The notes: generated by a model not told the origin, from the sequence alone. A stretch of DNA of 27,359 bases from Euryarchaeota archaeon UBA136 (GCA_002506485.1 DAXQ01000073.1:1-27359); one strand, 5' to 3'; positions 14,342 to 22,613 are shown, numbered from the stretch's first letter. A program made the numbers and translations.

Positions 14342-16036
14342 CTAGTTAGAATTCATTCTCATTATAGAAGTATCGCCATTATCAAACCAAACAGGAAATT
14401 GATTATTATCTGTGAATTTGGTCTTTGCCTCACCTTTCAATTCCTCTGCTGGATCCCACTGTAAGAGGGCAACACCCTTCTGCATCTCTTTCGAGAGGAT
14501 TACATACGAAACCTGTTTGACTCCTGCCTGGGGTGTGGATAGGGCTTTGCCTGCCTCAATTGCTTGTTCAGCATCCCCCGTTATCACTTCTGCCCCATTC
14601 TCCCAGCTGGCATTGGTCCCAGTGAGCCCGAAAGTAAGGCTACTGAGTCTATGATCGCTTACCACTAGAGAATCATCCTCGGTAAACTGAGTCCATAGGA
14701 TGGCGTCAAATTCTTTGTCATTTGTTCCTTCCTGGAACCCCCCCATAACCGATGGAGGTGGATAGGCTCCAAAAGCACAGCCGAGAAACAGCAGCGTGAA
14801 ACCGTAGGCAATTGCAGGTCTTCTTCCAGGTTTGAATCCCTTAATCAGATATTGGAAACCTACCCCTGCCATAAACGCCAACGGCGCCATCAGGTAGGGC
14901 GCATGTCGATAAGCTATCAGCAAATGGGACCCGGTTATCGCACCTATTGCAGCCAGACCAAGTATAGGCAGCATCCATCCGAATATGAACCATCCATATT
15001 TTTTGGAAAGAACAAAAGTGGGTGCGGCTACCAGAGTTATCCATGCTAGATTCACGGCAAGATAGGGTACTGCATCCATTCCCACAGGTATCTCCGTTCC
15101 CGGGACACCTTTCCACAGGGCCAGTAGAATCACGATTAGTGACGCAAAAAAAGCAAAAATAATCCTTTTCAGGAAACTTGAGTGATCAATATTCTCCAAG
15201 AATGTGAGCAAGACCAGTTTGTCCTTGATGACCCATAGAATAGCTATACATGCGAATGGAATCAAGGCCATAACCAGAGTTACAGGAATGCTTTCTGGTA
15301 GGAAGCCAAAGGCGCTCTGTTCAAGCATTTTGCTAAACGACCCTGCATAGACCAGCCAATAGGCAGAGATTATCACGGATATGAATCCAATTCCTACAAT
15401 TCCGGGTTTTGCTATTTCTTCATTCCCGGCAGCTATCTCAACAACCAGTATTCCGACTATTGCCGCCATCATAAGCAATAGAGTAAAGTGATGGGTCATC
15501 AGCAGCCCTCCTAGGGCAAATATCAGGACAATGCTCCAGGTATTATCATACTTTCCAGATTCTAGGCATTTCAGCCAACTATAGAGGAATACAAATCCCA
15601 GAGGTTCAGCCAGACCGCCCGGCATCGGGTGGGAATTAGCAAAAACAACCGCGAAAGTGACGCTGTAGAAGGCACAACCAAACAAGGCTGGAAGAAAACC
15701 CACCAATTTCTTTCCAATCATGAAGAGAGCAGGTATTGCTAAAGCCGACATCAAGGGAATGAACCACAATAATGACTGATGATAATCCATCCCTGTCAGT
15801 AGGCCTACGCTACCCGCCAAGATCTGCATCCCCTGGAAATCAGTATAGGCTCTCCCCCATCCCATATATCCCTCTGTCAGCATCTCTCCGTTTTCTACAA
15901 GATGCCTTGTCAGGTACAGGTATTCTCCGGAGTCACTTCCCCAGATACGCCAGTTGTAATGATGATAGATCCGTACCAGGAATCCGAATGACAACAGTGA
16001 ATATAGCAAATTCCTTTCAAAGAGTTTAGTCCTCAA
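14342..16036 (-). CDS. Multi-pass membrane protein, GT-C glycosyltransferase-like
   Basis: A protein of 564 residues with about 12 hydrophobic segments covering residues 10 to about 430 and a hydrophilic C-terminal domain of about 130 residues, probably exported. The first loop contains RIWGSDSGEYLYLTRHL. An acidic motif in the first extracytoplasmic loop after helix 1 is the hallmark of GT-C enzymes (PMT, ArnT, AglB/STT3 superfamily), which use polyprenyl-linked sugars. Further along is AYRHAPYLMAPLAFMAGVG. No WWDYG-type AglB motif is present, so it is not the oligosaccharyltransferase. It overlaps tatC by four bases and sits opposite a GT4 gene, in keeping with a surface glycosylation role. 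The family call is moderately sure; substrate unknown. Confidence 0.6.
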   Translation of the reverse strand: MRTKLFERNLLYSLLSFGFLVRIYHHYNWRIWGSDSGEYLYLTRHLVENGEMLTEGYMGWGRAYTDFQGMQILAGSVGLLTGMDYHQSLLWFIPLMSALAIPALFMIGKKLVGFLPALFGCAFYSVTFAVVFANSHPMPGGLAEPLGFVFLYSWLKCLESGKYDNTWSIVLIFALGGLLMTHHFTLLLMMAAIVGILVVEIAAGNEEIAKPGIVGIGFISVIISAYWLVYAGSFSKMLEQSAFGFLPESIPVTLVMALIPFACIAILWVIKDKLVLLTFLENIDHSSFLKRIIFAFFASLIVILLALWKGVPGTEIPVGMDAVPYLAVNLAWITLVAAPTFVLSKKYGWFIFGWMLPILGLAAIGAITGSHLLIAYRHAPYLMAPLAFMAGVGFQYLIKGFKPGRRPAIAYGFTLLFLGCAFGAYPPPSVMGGFQEGTNDKEFDAILWTQFTEDDSLVVSDHRLSSLTFGLTGTNASWENGAEVITGDAEQAIEAGKALSTPQAGVKQVSYVILSKEMQKGVALLQWDPAEELKGEAKTKFTDNNQFPVWFDNGDTSIMRMNSN

Positions 16037-16728
16037 TCAGGCTCACCTACTGTAATTAGGATAACTTCGACAATTGTTGCAAAGAAAACCAGAAATATCA
16101 GATTTATGATTATTGAAGGTTCAGGGGTTCCAAGCAATGCTATCAGGATTATCAGAAAATAAAGATATTTACGAGCATCCATGCTTTTTTCAGTATAATC
16201 TATAGCAAACAGGGTCAGGATTGGCAGACTCATAAGGATTCCGCAGAAAAGGGATATTGATACCACCAGTTTCGTTGTTTCGTAAACGGATAGTTTCGCC
16301 ACGACTATTTCATCTGTCAGGAGGAGTTCCATTACATTTGGAGCAACATAGAACAGCCCCACCAGCGAACCAGCTACAAAGAGAGTTGAACCTATGGAGA
16401 AACTGACCATGGTTCCTCTCCTTTCTTTTACAGTCAGACCTGGGCTCGAAAAATTGTAGAATCCTCTGATCCACAGTGGAAAGGTCAGTACCAGACTTCC
16501 TATCAGGCTCAGGTAGATCCTCAGTTTGAGAAGCTCGGTTGGACTATAGGTAGCCAGGTCATCCAGACTTAGTTCTGCAATAACCAGAAGATTCTCGATT
16601 AATTTGATGGAGAATGGCACCAGTAAGACCAGTAAGGCCATATTGCAAATGAAGGGAGGCATCAAATGGGAGCGGAGGTCCTCGAGATGGCTTGACAATG
16701 GCCTGCTGATATCTACAGTTTCAGACAC
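16033..16728 (-). CDS. tatC: Twin-arginine translocase subunit TatC
   Basis: Core membrane receptor of the Tat pathway, which exports folded proteins bearing RR signal peptides. The protein is 231 residues with six hydrophobic segments. Seen: the N-terminal SSHLEDLRSHLMPP (family consensus HLEELR), then TYSPTELLKLRIYLSLIGSL, the FPLWIRGFYNFSSPGL block with ERRG after it (family: YQLWRFVSPGL..ERR), and the PEPSIIINL segment before the last helix. The start is GTG at 16728, 22 bases from a TATA-like box shared with the divergent GT4 gene. Its 3' end overlaps the GT-C-like gene (ATGA-type, four bases). TatA/B partners are not in the window. Confidence 0.87.
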   Translation of the reverse strand: MSETVDISRPLSSHLEDLRSHLMPPFICNMALLVLLVPFSIKLIENLLVIAELSLDDLATYSPTELLKLRIYLSLIGSLVLTFPLWIRGFYNFSSPGLTVKERRGTMVSFSIGSTLFVAGSLVGLFYVAPNVMELLLTDEIVVAKLSVYETTKLVVSISLFCGILMSLPILTLFAIDYTEKSMDARKYLYFLIILIALLGTPEPSIIINLIFLVFFATIVEVILITVGEPD

Positions 16729-16749
16729 TAGGTGGGGTAAGGTCGGGGG

Positions 16750-16757
16750 CTTAAAAG
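16750..16757. promoter_or_regulatory. Single TATA-like box midway between divergent tatC and GT4 genes
   Basis: CTTAAAAG (plus) or CTTTTAAG (minus) is the only good AT-rich core in this GC-rich 50-base divergent gap. It lies 22 bases from the GTG of tatC (16728) and 22 bases from the ATG of the GT4 gene (16779), so it sits exactly in the middle. Each start would be leaderless. It may serve both directions. Confidence 0.55.
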
Positions 16758-16778
16758 GCGCCTTGTATCAGCAATATA

Positions 16779-17936
16779 ATGAATATTATCCAAGGCTGTG
16801 TTCGCTATCCTCCCGCACCGGGAGGGGCTGAAACAGTCGTGAAGGCCTATTCAGAAGGGTTGCTTGCGAAGGGCCACAAAGTGGAGGTGATAACCACGGA
16901 CCTTTACACTGAAACGCCCTTTGTGAAGAAGAAGATGCCCTCTGAGGTTGGTGGAGTCCCCGTATCTAGGCACAGTGCGTTCAGCGTCTCTGGTGAAGCA
17001 CATTATGTCTTGGCTCCAGGTATGGTAACGTCCTTCCTTTCAAAGAAGGCAGATATCATCCATACCCATTCGTACGGTTATTTCCAGAATCATGCCGCCT
17101 GGATCAAGGAAAAATTCCAATCTACTCCATGGGTGATTACACCTCATTTCCATCCTTCATGGTCAATGTGGGGTGGTGCTAAAAGGCGCACTCTACGGGA
17201 CTTTTACGATTCCAGAATTGGAAAGTCAACTATGGAGTCCGCAGACCTTATCACCTGTGTTAGCAAACATGAAAGAGATATGCTGGTCTCGGAGATTGGC
17301 ATTGAACATGGAAACATAAAGATAATCTATAATGGTCTTGTTTGGGAGGATTGGAAGGAAATACCAAATCCGATGACCTTCCGTCACAAGTATCCCCATA
17401 TTTCTGAGAAATTCGTGCTATTTGCAGGCAGATTGGCCACAAACAAGGGTCTTCCGGACTTGATAGATGCGATGTCTCAGTTGGAATCCCCAGATACTGT
17501 CGATCTGGTTCTGATGGGTGCAGATATGGGTCTGGGCAAGGAATTGGATAAGGCTGCAGATTCCAGGAATATAGCAATGCATCGTTTGGGCCATGTGGAT
17601 GATGATGTTTACCGGTCCGCTCTGTCTGCTGCCGAAATTCTGGTCTTACCTTCTGAGTATGAGGCTTTTGGAATAGTCTTGCTGGAAGCGGCGGCGGCAT
17701 CAACTCCCGTTATTGGAACTCGGGTTGGAGGTATTCCTGAGGCGATGTCCGATGAAGAGAATGGATTTCTAGTGGACTATAATGATCCAGTTATGTTAGC
17801 CAATAAGATATCATCATTGATCGGAGATGAGAAACTTTGCCAGGAACTGGGGAATCACGGTAGAATATTCTCCAAACGGTTTTCATGGTCCAGTCTAGTA
17901 GATCAGCTTGAATCCGAGTATCATTCCCTGTTGTAA
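16779..17936 (+). CDS. GT4-family glycosyltransferase
   Basis: Cytoplasmic or membrane-associated retaining glycosyltransferase of 385 residues with the GT-B fold. N-terminal domain: YPPAPGGAETVVKAYSEGL, the usual acceptor-side glycine-rich start, and IIHTHSYG. C-terminal donor-binding domain: LFAGRLATNKGLPDLIDAM, RLGHVDDDVYRSALSAA and LPSEYEAFGIVLLEAAAAST, which carries the E-x7-E motif, then GTRVGGIPE. It would transfer a sugar from a nucleotide sugar to a lipid, glycan or small acceptor; the acceptor is unknown. It is divergent from tatC and the GT-C-like gene through a shared promoter region, which hints at common control of surface glycan genes. Confidence 0.9.
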   Translation: MNIIQGCVRYPPAPGGAETVVKAYSEGLLAKGHKVEVITTDLYTETPFVKKKMPSEVGGVPVSRHSAFSVSGEAHYVLAPGMVTSFLSKKADIIHTHSYGYFQNHAAWIKEKFQSTPWVITPHFHPSWSMWGGAKRRTLRDFYDSRIGKSTMESADLITCVSKHERDMLVSEIGIEHGNIKIIYNGLVWEDWKEIPNPMTFRHKYPHISEKFVLFAGRLATNKGLPDLIDAMSQLESPDTVDLVLMGADMGLGKELDKAADSRNIAMHRLGHVDDDVYRSALSAAEILVLPSEYEAFGIVLLEAAAASTPVIGTRVGGIPEAMSDEENGFLVDYNDPVMLANKISSLIGDEKLCQELGNHGRIFSKRFSWSSLVDQLESEYHSLL

Positions 17937-17993
17937 AATAATATGGCGCTTTATAAAATACTCTTTAAATAGGATTTATATAGGCCCTAATGT

Positions 17994-18020
17994 CCCAGAC
18001 TGGGGGTTTTCTTCATTTTT
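17994..18020 (+). terminator. Possible hairpin plus T-rich terminator
   Basis: CCC-AGACT-GGG with extra Gs is followed by TTTTCTTCATTTTT, 57 bases beyond the GT4 stop. Archaeal transcription usually ends at T-rich stretches; the short stem may be incidental. Around it (17937-18120) lie several TATA-like stretches (17963-17973, 17975-17984, 18041-18052, 18084-18092) and no gene. Confidence 0.35.
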
Positions 18021-18083
18021 ACACCTAATTATAGAACATTAGTATATAAATGTAATTTTGGACAATATTTGGTGGTTTTATTA

Positions 18084-18092
18084 ACTTATATA
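18084..18092 (+). promoter_or_regulatory. TATA-like box before the putative DNA-binding protein gene
   Basis: CTTATATAG lies about 33 bases before the TTG at 18121 (about 72 before ATG 18160). It is the nearest strong box. Transcription would begin near 18114-18116, so TTG 18121 would be almost leaderless. Confidence 0.4.
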
Positions 18093-18120
18093 GCCATCTA
18101 ATCAGGAATAAGTAAAAATC

Positions 18121-18678
18121 TTGGACATAGGACAAGTATTAAACAACCAGATACATTGTATGTGTGTGGCTCCAAAGCGCCTTAACTTCAGGATGAGCAT
18201 TCCTTCCGATTTCCGTAAGGATTGGGGTTTGTTCAACAAAAGATGCAAGGTAGAAGGTATGACCCCGGCTGATCTTTTGCAGGATTTGATTGAGGAATAT
18301 CTGGATGAATTCAGGGAGGAAATGGAAAAGGCTGCAGGCGAATTAGATGAGGTAGCCGGCCCGTTGAGGGACGCTCCTCCTAAAAAAGTGACAATCAGGA
18401 AACCAAAGAAAAAGTCTTTTCTTGCCAGAAAAGCAACTATCTCTGTTTCAAAACAAACAGAGCAAGAAGAGGAACCGGAAGAGATGCACATCAAGGACAC
18501 TCCCAAGTTCAAGTTTTTGACACTAGTAAAGGATTTGGATATTGGATCAGGCATACCTCCTGAGGAATTACTGACTCTTGCAGGAGAGGAAGGAATACCT
18601 AATCCCCGTCTTCAGATGAATAAAATGATTCGTAGAGGAATTCTATATGTGCATCTGGGCCGTATACACGTTACTTAA
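18121..18678 (+). CDS. Putative DNA-binding protein: ribbon-helix-helix-like N-terminus, winged-helix-like C-terminus
   Basis: A protein of 185 residues of unrecognised family. Residues about 20-60 read as a short beta strand (RLNFRMSIPSDF) followed by two helices (DWGLFNKRCKVEG, TPADLLQDLIEEYLDEF), the layout of ribbon-helix-helix repressors. A charged low-complexity linker (about 61-125, Lys/Arg- then Glu-rich) follows. The last 60 residues (IPPEELLTLAGEEGI through LQMNKMIRRGILYVHLGRIHV) look like a winged helix with its wing strand, similar in style to the C-terminal domains of archaeal replication proteins. The start is uncertain: TTG 18121 suits the upstream TATA box, while ATG 18160 would remove 13 residues. 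A possible role as regulator of the next gene (prsW-like, 25 bases away) is inference. Confidence 0.65.
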   Translation: MDIGQVLNNQIHCMCVAPKRLNFRMSIPSDFRKDWGLFNKRCKVEGMTPADLLQDLIEEYLDEFREEMEKAAGELDEVAGPLRDAPPKKVTIRKPKKKSFLARKATISVSKQTEQEEEPEEMHIKDTPKFKFLTLVKDLDIGSGIPPEELLTLAGEEGIPNPRLQMNKMIRRGILYVHLGRIHVT

Positions 18679-18681
18679 GTA
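18674..18681 (+). promoter_or_regulatory. TATA-like box overlapping the upstream stop, for the PrsW-like gene
   Basis: CTTAAGTA spans the stop codon of the preceding gene and is centred about 26 bases before ATG 18704. No Shine-Dalgarno sequence precedes that ATG, so an independent leaderless transcript is plausible. Confidence 0.4.
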
Positions 18682-18703
18682 TTCAGTTCTATAAGGTAGA
18701 ACA

Positions 18704-19810
18704 ATGAAAGCAGCTGGTTGGGAACTGTCAGTTAAGCAATGGGTTCTTTTGTTTATTCTGATTATTTCTATGATTCTTATCAGTGATATTACTGCATTTA
18801 TTGGTGCATCATTTATAGCCTTCATACCGGCATATATGTATCTCAAGTCAATTAGAAATACAGAACAGTATGATAGGGAACCATGGGAAGCTCTTAGGAT
18901 AGCATTTGCTTGGGGAGCTATATCTGGTGTTTTTCTGGCGCTATTGCTCAGTGCACTTGGTGTTCCTCTTTTACTTTTTTTATTAGCAGACCTCACCGAT
19001 CCGAGTGTGCATGATATCCTGCCCGTAATCGTGGGAGCCGTTATTGTGGCTCCAATAGCTGAGGAGTTTGCTAAGCCACTGGTGATGTTCCAAAATCAGA
19101 CGATTCGCAGGGAGATTGATGAATTGGAAGATGGTATTGTCTATGGGGCCGCCTGCGGTTTGGGTTTTGGTGCAACCGAGAATGTCATGTATGGTTTGAC
19201 AGAAGGTCTGGCAATGGCAGGTTTTGCAGGGATGGCAATCTTGATTGTTGTCAGAACCGTATCCTCCATTCTACTACACTTGGTCACTACATCCTACACT
19301 GGTCACGGCATTGCCAGGTACATGCTAAACGGAGAGCCTTTCACAGTAGTATTAAAATATTATTTAGTCGCAGTCGTAATTCACGCAACCTGGAACCTTG
19401 CTGCTATCTATTCTTTGTTATTTGGATCAGAGACTGGAGCTTTTCTGATATTCCTCTTTTCTATTCTCTTGGCCATCTCAGGCTTACAATTGGCCAAAAA
19501 GAGAATCGCAGTTCTGGATGGGGTCGCAACTGTTCCAGTCAATGAATCCCTTCCACCAGCAGGAAGTGCATGGGATGGAGATAGTAAATGGAATCGTGAA
19601 AGTAAATGGGGAGGCGAGGATAAATGGAATCGCGAAAGCTTGTGGGATTCCAAGAAGGATGGAGGGCAACCCAGTGCTTCGCAGGCAGCTACTTTATATT
19701 CTACGGAGACCACTGGAACAGTGGGCTCGGATTGGGACTGGAAAAGTACATTGGGTACTATTGTCTTCCTGCTTTTTATTGCCTTCAATATCCTTGAAAC
19801 TATTTTGTAG
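18704..19810 (+). CDS. PrsW-family intramembrane protease
   Basis: A multi-pass membrane protein of 368 residues. The glutamic-type protease motifs of the PrsW/CPBP-related group are complete: APIAEEFAKP (E120, E121, K124), DGIVYGAACGLGFGATENVMY, SSILLHLVTTSYTGHGIARY (H192, H201) and VVIHATWN (H227). PrsW in Bacillus starts cleavage of an anti-sigma factor; archaea lack such sigma factors, so the target here is unknown. After helix 7-8, residues 290-319 contain five hexads each starting with Trp, then a linker with WDW and a final hydrophobic helix (350-368). That C-terminal extension is not usual for the family. The gene lies 25 bases after a putative DNA-binding protein gene and 26 before tRNA-Lys. 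Confidence 0.85.
   Translation: MKAAGWELSVKQWVLLFILIISMILISDITAFIGASFIAFIPAYMYLKSIRNTEQYDREPWEALRIAFAWGAISGVFLALLLSALGVPLLLFLLADLTDPSVHDILPVIVGAVIVAPIAEEFAKPLVMFQNQTIRREIDELEDGIVYGAACGLGFGATENVMYGLTEGLAMAGFAGMAILIVVRTVSSILLHLVTTSYTGHGIARYMLNGEPFTVVLKYYLVAVVIHATWNLAAIYSLLFGSETGAFLIFLFSILLAISGLQLAKKRIAVLDGVATVPVNESLPPAGSAWDGDSKWNRESKWGGEDKWNRESLWDSKKDGGQPSASQAATLYSTETTGTVGSDWDWKSTLGTIVFLLFIAFNILETIL
19571..19660 (+). repeat. Five tandem 18-bp coding repeats (Trp hexads) in the PrsW-like gene
   Basis: Residues W290, W296, W302, W308 and W314 are spaced by exactly six, with units WDGDSK, WNRESK, WGGEDK, WNRESL and WDSKKD. At DNA level the units containing TAAATGGAATCG(T/C)GAAAG recur 36 bases apart with one change, so the array probably grew by duplication. 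Confidence 0.85.
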
Positions 19811-19836
19811 GGGCATTTTACTCACAACTTAACAGT

Positions 19837-19913
19837 GGGCCAGTAGCTTAGCTAGGTAAAGCGATCGGCTCTTAACCGATCGACCGGGGGTTCGAATCCC
19901 TCCTGGCCCGCCA
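19837..19913 (+). tRNA. tRNA-Lys (anticodon CUU), CCA encoded
   Basis: A full cloverleaf folds by eye. Acceptor stem GGGCCAG (19837-19843) pairs with CTGGCCC (19903-19909), all seven pairs. D arm GCTT/AAGC lies at 19846-19862 with a GG in the loop. The anticodon stem ATCGG/CCGAT (19864-19880) holds loop CTCTTAA with anticodon CTT at 19871-19873. The T arm GGGGG-TTCGAAT-CCCTC spans 19886-19902 with one G-U pair. The discriminator is G and CCA is encoded (19911-19913). No intron is present. The tRNA decodes AAG. A TATA-like CATTTTA lies about 20 bases upstream. Its last base abuts the stop codon of the convergent regulator gene. Confidence 0.96.
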
Positions 19914-22595
19914 TCAGGTAAAATGAGTAGGATACAAGCGCGTTATTCGTCCCTGTTTTTCCAGATTTAGGATTGAATTGGCAACCAGGGAATTGACGTG
20001 ATAATTTATTTTTTGTCGACTTACACTCAGTCTCTGGGATATCATGGACTGAGTTATTCCCGGATTATCCTTGACAATTTCAATGATTTCCTTTTGAGTT
20101 TCGTTAGTGATTAATAAAGTTCGAATCCTGGCCTTGTTAGTGCTCCCAAACGGGAAGAAAAGACGTTGTCTTCCACTTCTTTGGGAGGTGATTAACTGGT
20201 GGTTCTCAAGAATATAGATATGGTGTGCCAGAGTTCCATTATGGAGTCCCAGACCCTCTTTGAGTTCTGTGAAATTTGCACCGGGTTCCGAGTATATACG
20301 CCTCAGAAGCTTCCGGCGCGTGGGTTCATCAACTAGTGTATCCTTTTGCAATCTTGAGTAAAGAGGAATAAAGAATTTGAATGTCAGATATTTGAAATTC
20401 TCGGATCTTCGGAATTGATACCCCATTCCCAAGAATGACAGACCGAAAAGTCCACGAGTGAGATTCAATTTGGGAAAGCTGAAAGTCCGGGTGGTTTCTT
20501 CTGTCTCCTTTGCAGGTGTCACGACATTTATGGACTGCGTCATCTGGTATGAGGTGATTAATCCTGAGTCATCATTGATTGATACGAACATTAGATATTT
20601 ACCCTCATTTTCAGGTTTATAAGTGGTCCTCACACTCCATGATTCTCCGTTTTCAAGCTGGTCAATCGAAACCTGTTCAATAATTTCATTACCTGCTCCA
20701 TCATTCTCAATTCCGATATGTACGTCCAGAGAACCGCTAACATAACCATTATTGGTAATTACAGTAGTACAACTGATGCTTTGTCCTAATAGAACAGAAT
20801 GCCGATTGCAGCTCTGGTCTTGGACTTCGATATCGCTCTTTTCATAACTCAGGACGTAGGTCAGGATCTTGTTTTCTCTTCCATTGCTAATATCTATATT
20901 CAATTGGCTACCGCCTTCACGGGGTATCACTGGAAGCGGATTTATCTCAATTTCAAGGGTGGTACTCTTTCCAGATTCAATGATAATCATATCAGGTCCG
21001 TTTATCGAATCGATGAAGGTTCCTGCAAAGATGTACGAAAGACTGTATTCCTCAGTGTAGAATCCCTCGTTGTTCAGGATAATATTGACTGTGTATGTCT
21101 GTGTTTTCACAAATGTCACTGAGGGGGCTATGATTCCTTCAACGGTTTCGCCGGAACTTTCCATAGTCTGAACACTAAAACGGTACTGATCCATGCTTAT
21201 TGCAGATAGCACAGACCCGTATGGTCCGGGGTTCTCCGAGCTTATTAGCAAATCACCACTATTGTCAGTTATGCTGATCAGATAATAATTGCCGAACAAG
21301 TTGTTTTTCTCGAATGGGGAACTGAAGATCAGTTCATCTATATTGGAGCTTTCAACCAGTAAATTCAGTTGGTTGTAGTCGGATGCTATTGAAACCACGG
21401 AATCAGGATTCTCAAAAGTGAGATCGAAGGTACCGAGATCCTCAAGGGAGATAGATATGAAAGAGTCGAATTGGTTAACATATATATTTTCCTTCACCAA
21501 TATTACCTCTGTCTTGCAGTAATAATTCCCGGGTGAATCAATACCTGCTAATTCAAAATCCAGAATTTGCAAATCTCCCGAGAGTAAATTCGGTGTACGG
21601 CTGTAGGATTCAACATAGCCATCTACGGAATAGAGATCTACAATAACCGATATGTTGCCTAGGTGTTGGTCGAAAAGACCAGTATTCTCAATATCTACGA
21701 GTATTTCGGGATTCTGCTCTGTCGTATAGAAATAGTGCTTGTCTATAGTGACTTCAAGGTCGTGTTTAATGGTTACATATCTGTGATTCATGTTCTTCAG
21801 GAGCCAGAAATTGGTTTCATCAGCAGTGGTACCGGTTGCGAGCAACCGGATGTAGACATTAGCTTCCTCGATTAATTCTAATTCTATATTGTCTGCAGTG
21901 GATTCATCTAGCGAATACATAACATTCCATTCGGTACTGTACAGTTGTTCACTATCAAAATCAGTAGTATAGGCTATGGTGAAACTTGCGAATTCGGTCT
22001 TGTCAAAATCCATCTCCATTTCAAGCATATTGCTTTCACTCCTCTTCGTGTCGAATGGACCTAGCACTATCCCCGTTTCGTAATCGTCTTCCAGATTTAT
22101 TAATTCTAGTTGTTCATTCTCATCATCATATCTCCAATTAGTTCCTTCAAGGTCCAAGTAGTAATCCTGTATTATGTTATCAAGTTGTATGCCTATATTC
22201 TCATAGAATACATATTGATATTCACTATGGGATGTTGTTATTTCACCATCGGACAATAGAGTCAGGTTGAAAACATAGTTTCCTGATCGAGGTATGATGA
22301 ACGAAAAACTGTTCTGGTAGGTTTGAAGAGGATCAAGAGAAAAGACGAGGTTTGCTGATTCCAGTTCTATGGTCTCTTGCAAATCTTCGCTGAAGACGTT
22401 TATCAATAAGCTGTAGGATACTTCTTCATCAGCTTCATTGGTAATCTCTAGGTCTATGCTATTCTCGATTCTAGCGTTATCATGTTGCATTGATGTTATC
22501 TCAATGCCATTTTCCGCTTGTGTAGTGGGAATGAGCGCAAAGCCGACAGTCAAAGCAACCAGGATAATAAAAAAATATGACTTTGCACCCATCAT
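19914..22595 (-). CDS. Large exported-domain protein with two C-terminal winged helices (membrane-anchored regulator)
   Basis: A protein of 893 residues. A signal peptide (YFFIILVALTVGFALIPTTQA) leads into about 670 exported residues of repeated beta-sandwich-like segments with CARDB/alpha-galactosidase-NEW3 flavour (for example VDIENTGLFDQHLGNISVIV, TVNIILNNEGFYTEEYSLSY). A weakly hydrophobic segment (LTRGLFGLSFLGMGYQFRR) and IPLYSRLQKDTLVDEPTRR follow, the linker typical of archaeal membrane-bound winged-helix regulators. The last about 165 residues hold two winged helices: one with PGANFTELKEGLGLHNGTL, then RSGRQRLFFPFG; the other with NPGITQSMISQRLSVSRQK and RITRLYP. It would sense something at the cell surface and bind DNA inside. 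Start ATG 22595, or 22592. The single anchor segment is short, so topology is not certain. It is divergent from the 22755-27359 genes. Confidence 0.75.
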   Translation of the reverse strand: MMGAKSYFFIILVALTVGFALIPTTQAENGIEITSMQHDNARIENSIDLEITNEADEEVSYSLLINVFSEDLQETIELESANLVFSLDPLQTYQNSFSFIIPRSGNYVFNLTLLSDGEITTSHSEYQYVFYENIGIQLDNIIQDYYLDLEGTNWRYDDENEQLELINLEDDYETGIVLGPFDTKRSESNMLEMEMDFDKTEFASFTIAYTTDFDSEQLYSTEWNVMYSLDESTADNIELELIEEANVYIRLLATGTTADETNFWLLKNMNHRYVTIKHDLEVTIDKHYFYTTEQNPEILVDIENTGLFDQHLGNISVIVDLYSVDGYVESYSRTPNLLSGDLQILDFELAGIDSPGNYYCKTEVILVKENIYVNQFDSFISISLEDLGTFDLTFENPDSVVSIASDYNQLNLLVESSNIDELIFSSPFEKNNLFGNYYLISITDNSGDLLISSENPGPYGSVLSAISMDQYRFSVQTMESSGETVEGIIAPSVTFVKTQTYTVNIILNNEGFYTEEYSLSYIFAGTFIDSINGPDMIIIESGKSTTLEIEINPLPVIPREGGSQLNIDISNGRENKILTYVLSYEKSDIEVQDQSCNRHSVLLGQSISCTTVITNNGYVSGSLDVHIGIENDGAGNEIIEQVSIDQLENGESWSVRTTYKPENEGKYLMFVSINDDSGLITSYQMTQSINVVTPAKETEETTRTFSFPKLNLTRGLFGLSFLGMGYQFRRSENFKYLTFKFFIPLYSRLQKDTLVDEPTRRKLLRRIYSEPGANFTELKEGLGLHNGTLAHHIYILENHQLITSQRSGRQRLFFPFGSTNKARIRTLLITNETQKEIIEIVKDNPGITQSMISQRLSVSRQKINYHVNSLVANSILNLEKQGRITRLYPTHFT

Positions 22596-22613
22596 CCTCT
22601 CAAAAACATAATA

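Noticed and set aside
14342..16036. AglB/STT3 oligosaccharyltransferase
   Set aside because: It lacks a WWDYG-like motif and is shorter than AglB; only a general GT-C-like call is supported.
19571..19660. Trp-hexad DNA repeat as a CRISPR-like or microsatellite artefact
   Set aside because: It is in frame, keeps Trp at every sixth residue through synonymous and non-synonymous changes, and lies inside a complete gene.
19837..19913. Intron in the tRNA-Lys gene, or suppressor-like anticodon
   Set aside because: The anticodon loop is a regular seven bases (CTCTTAA) and all stems pair without an insert.
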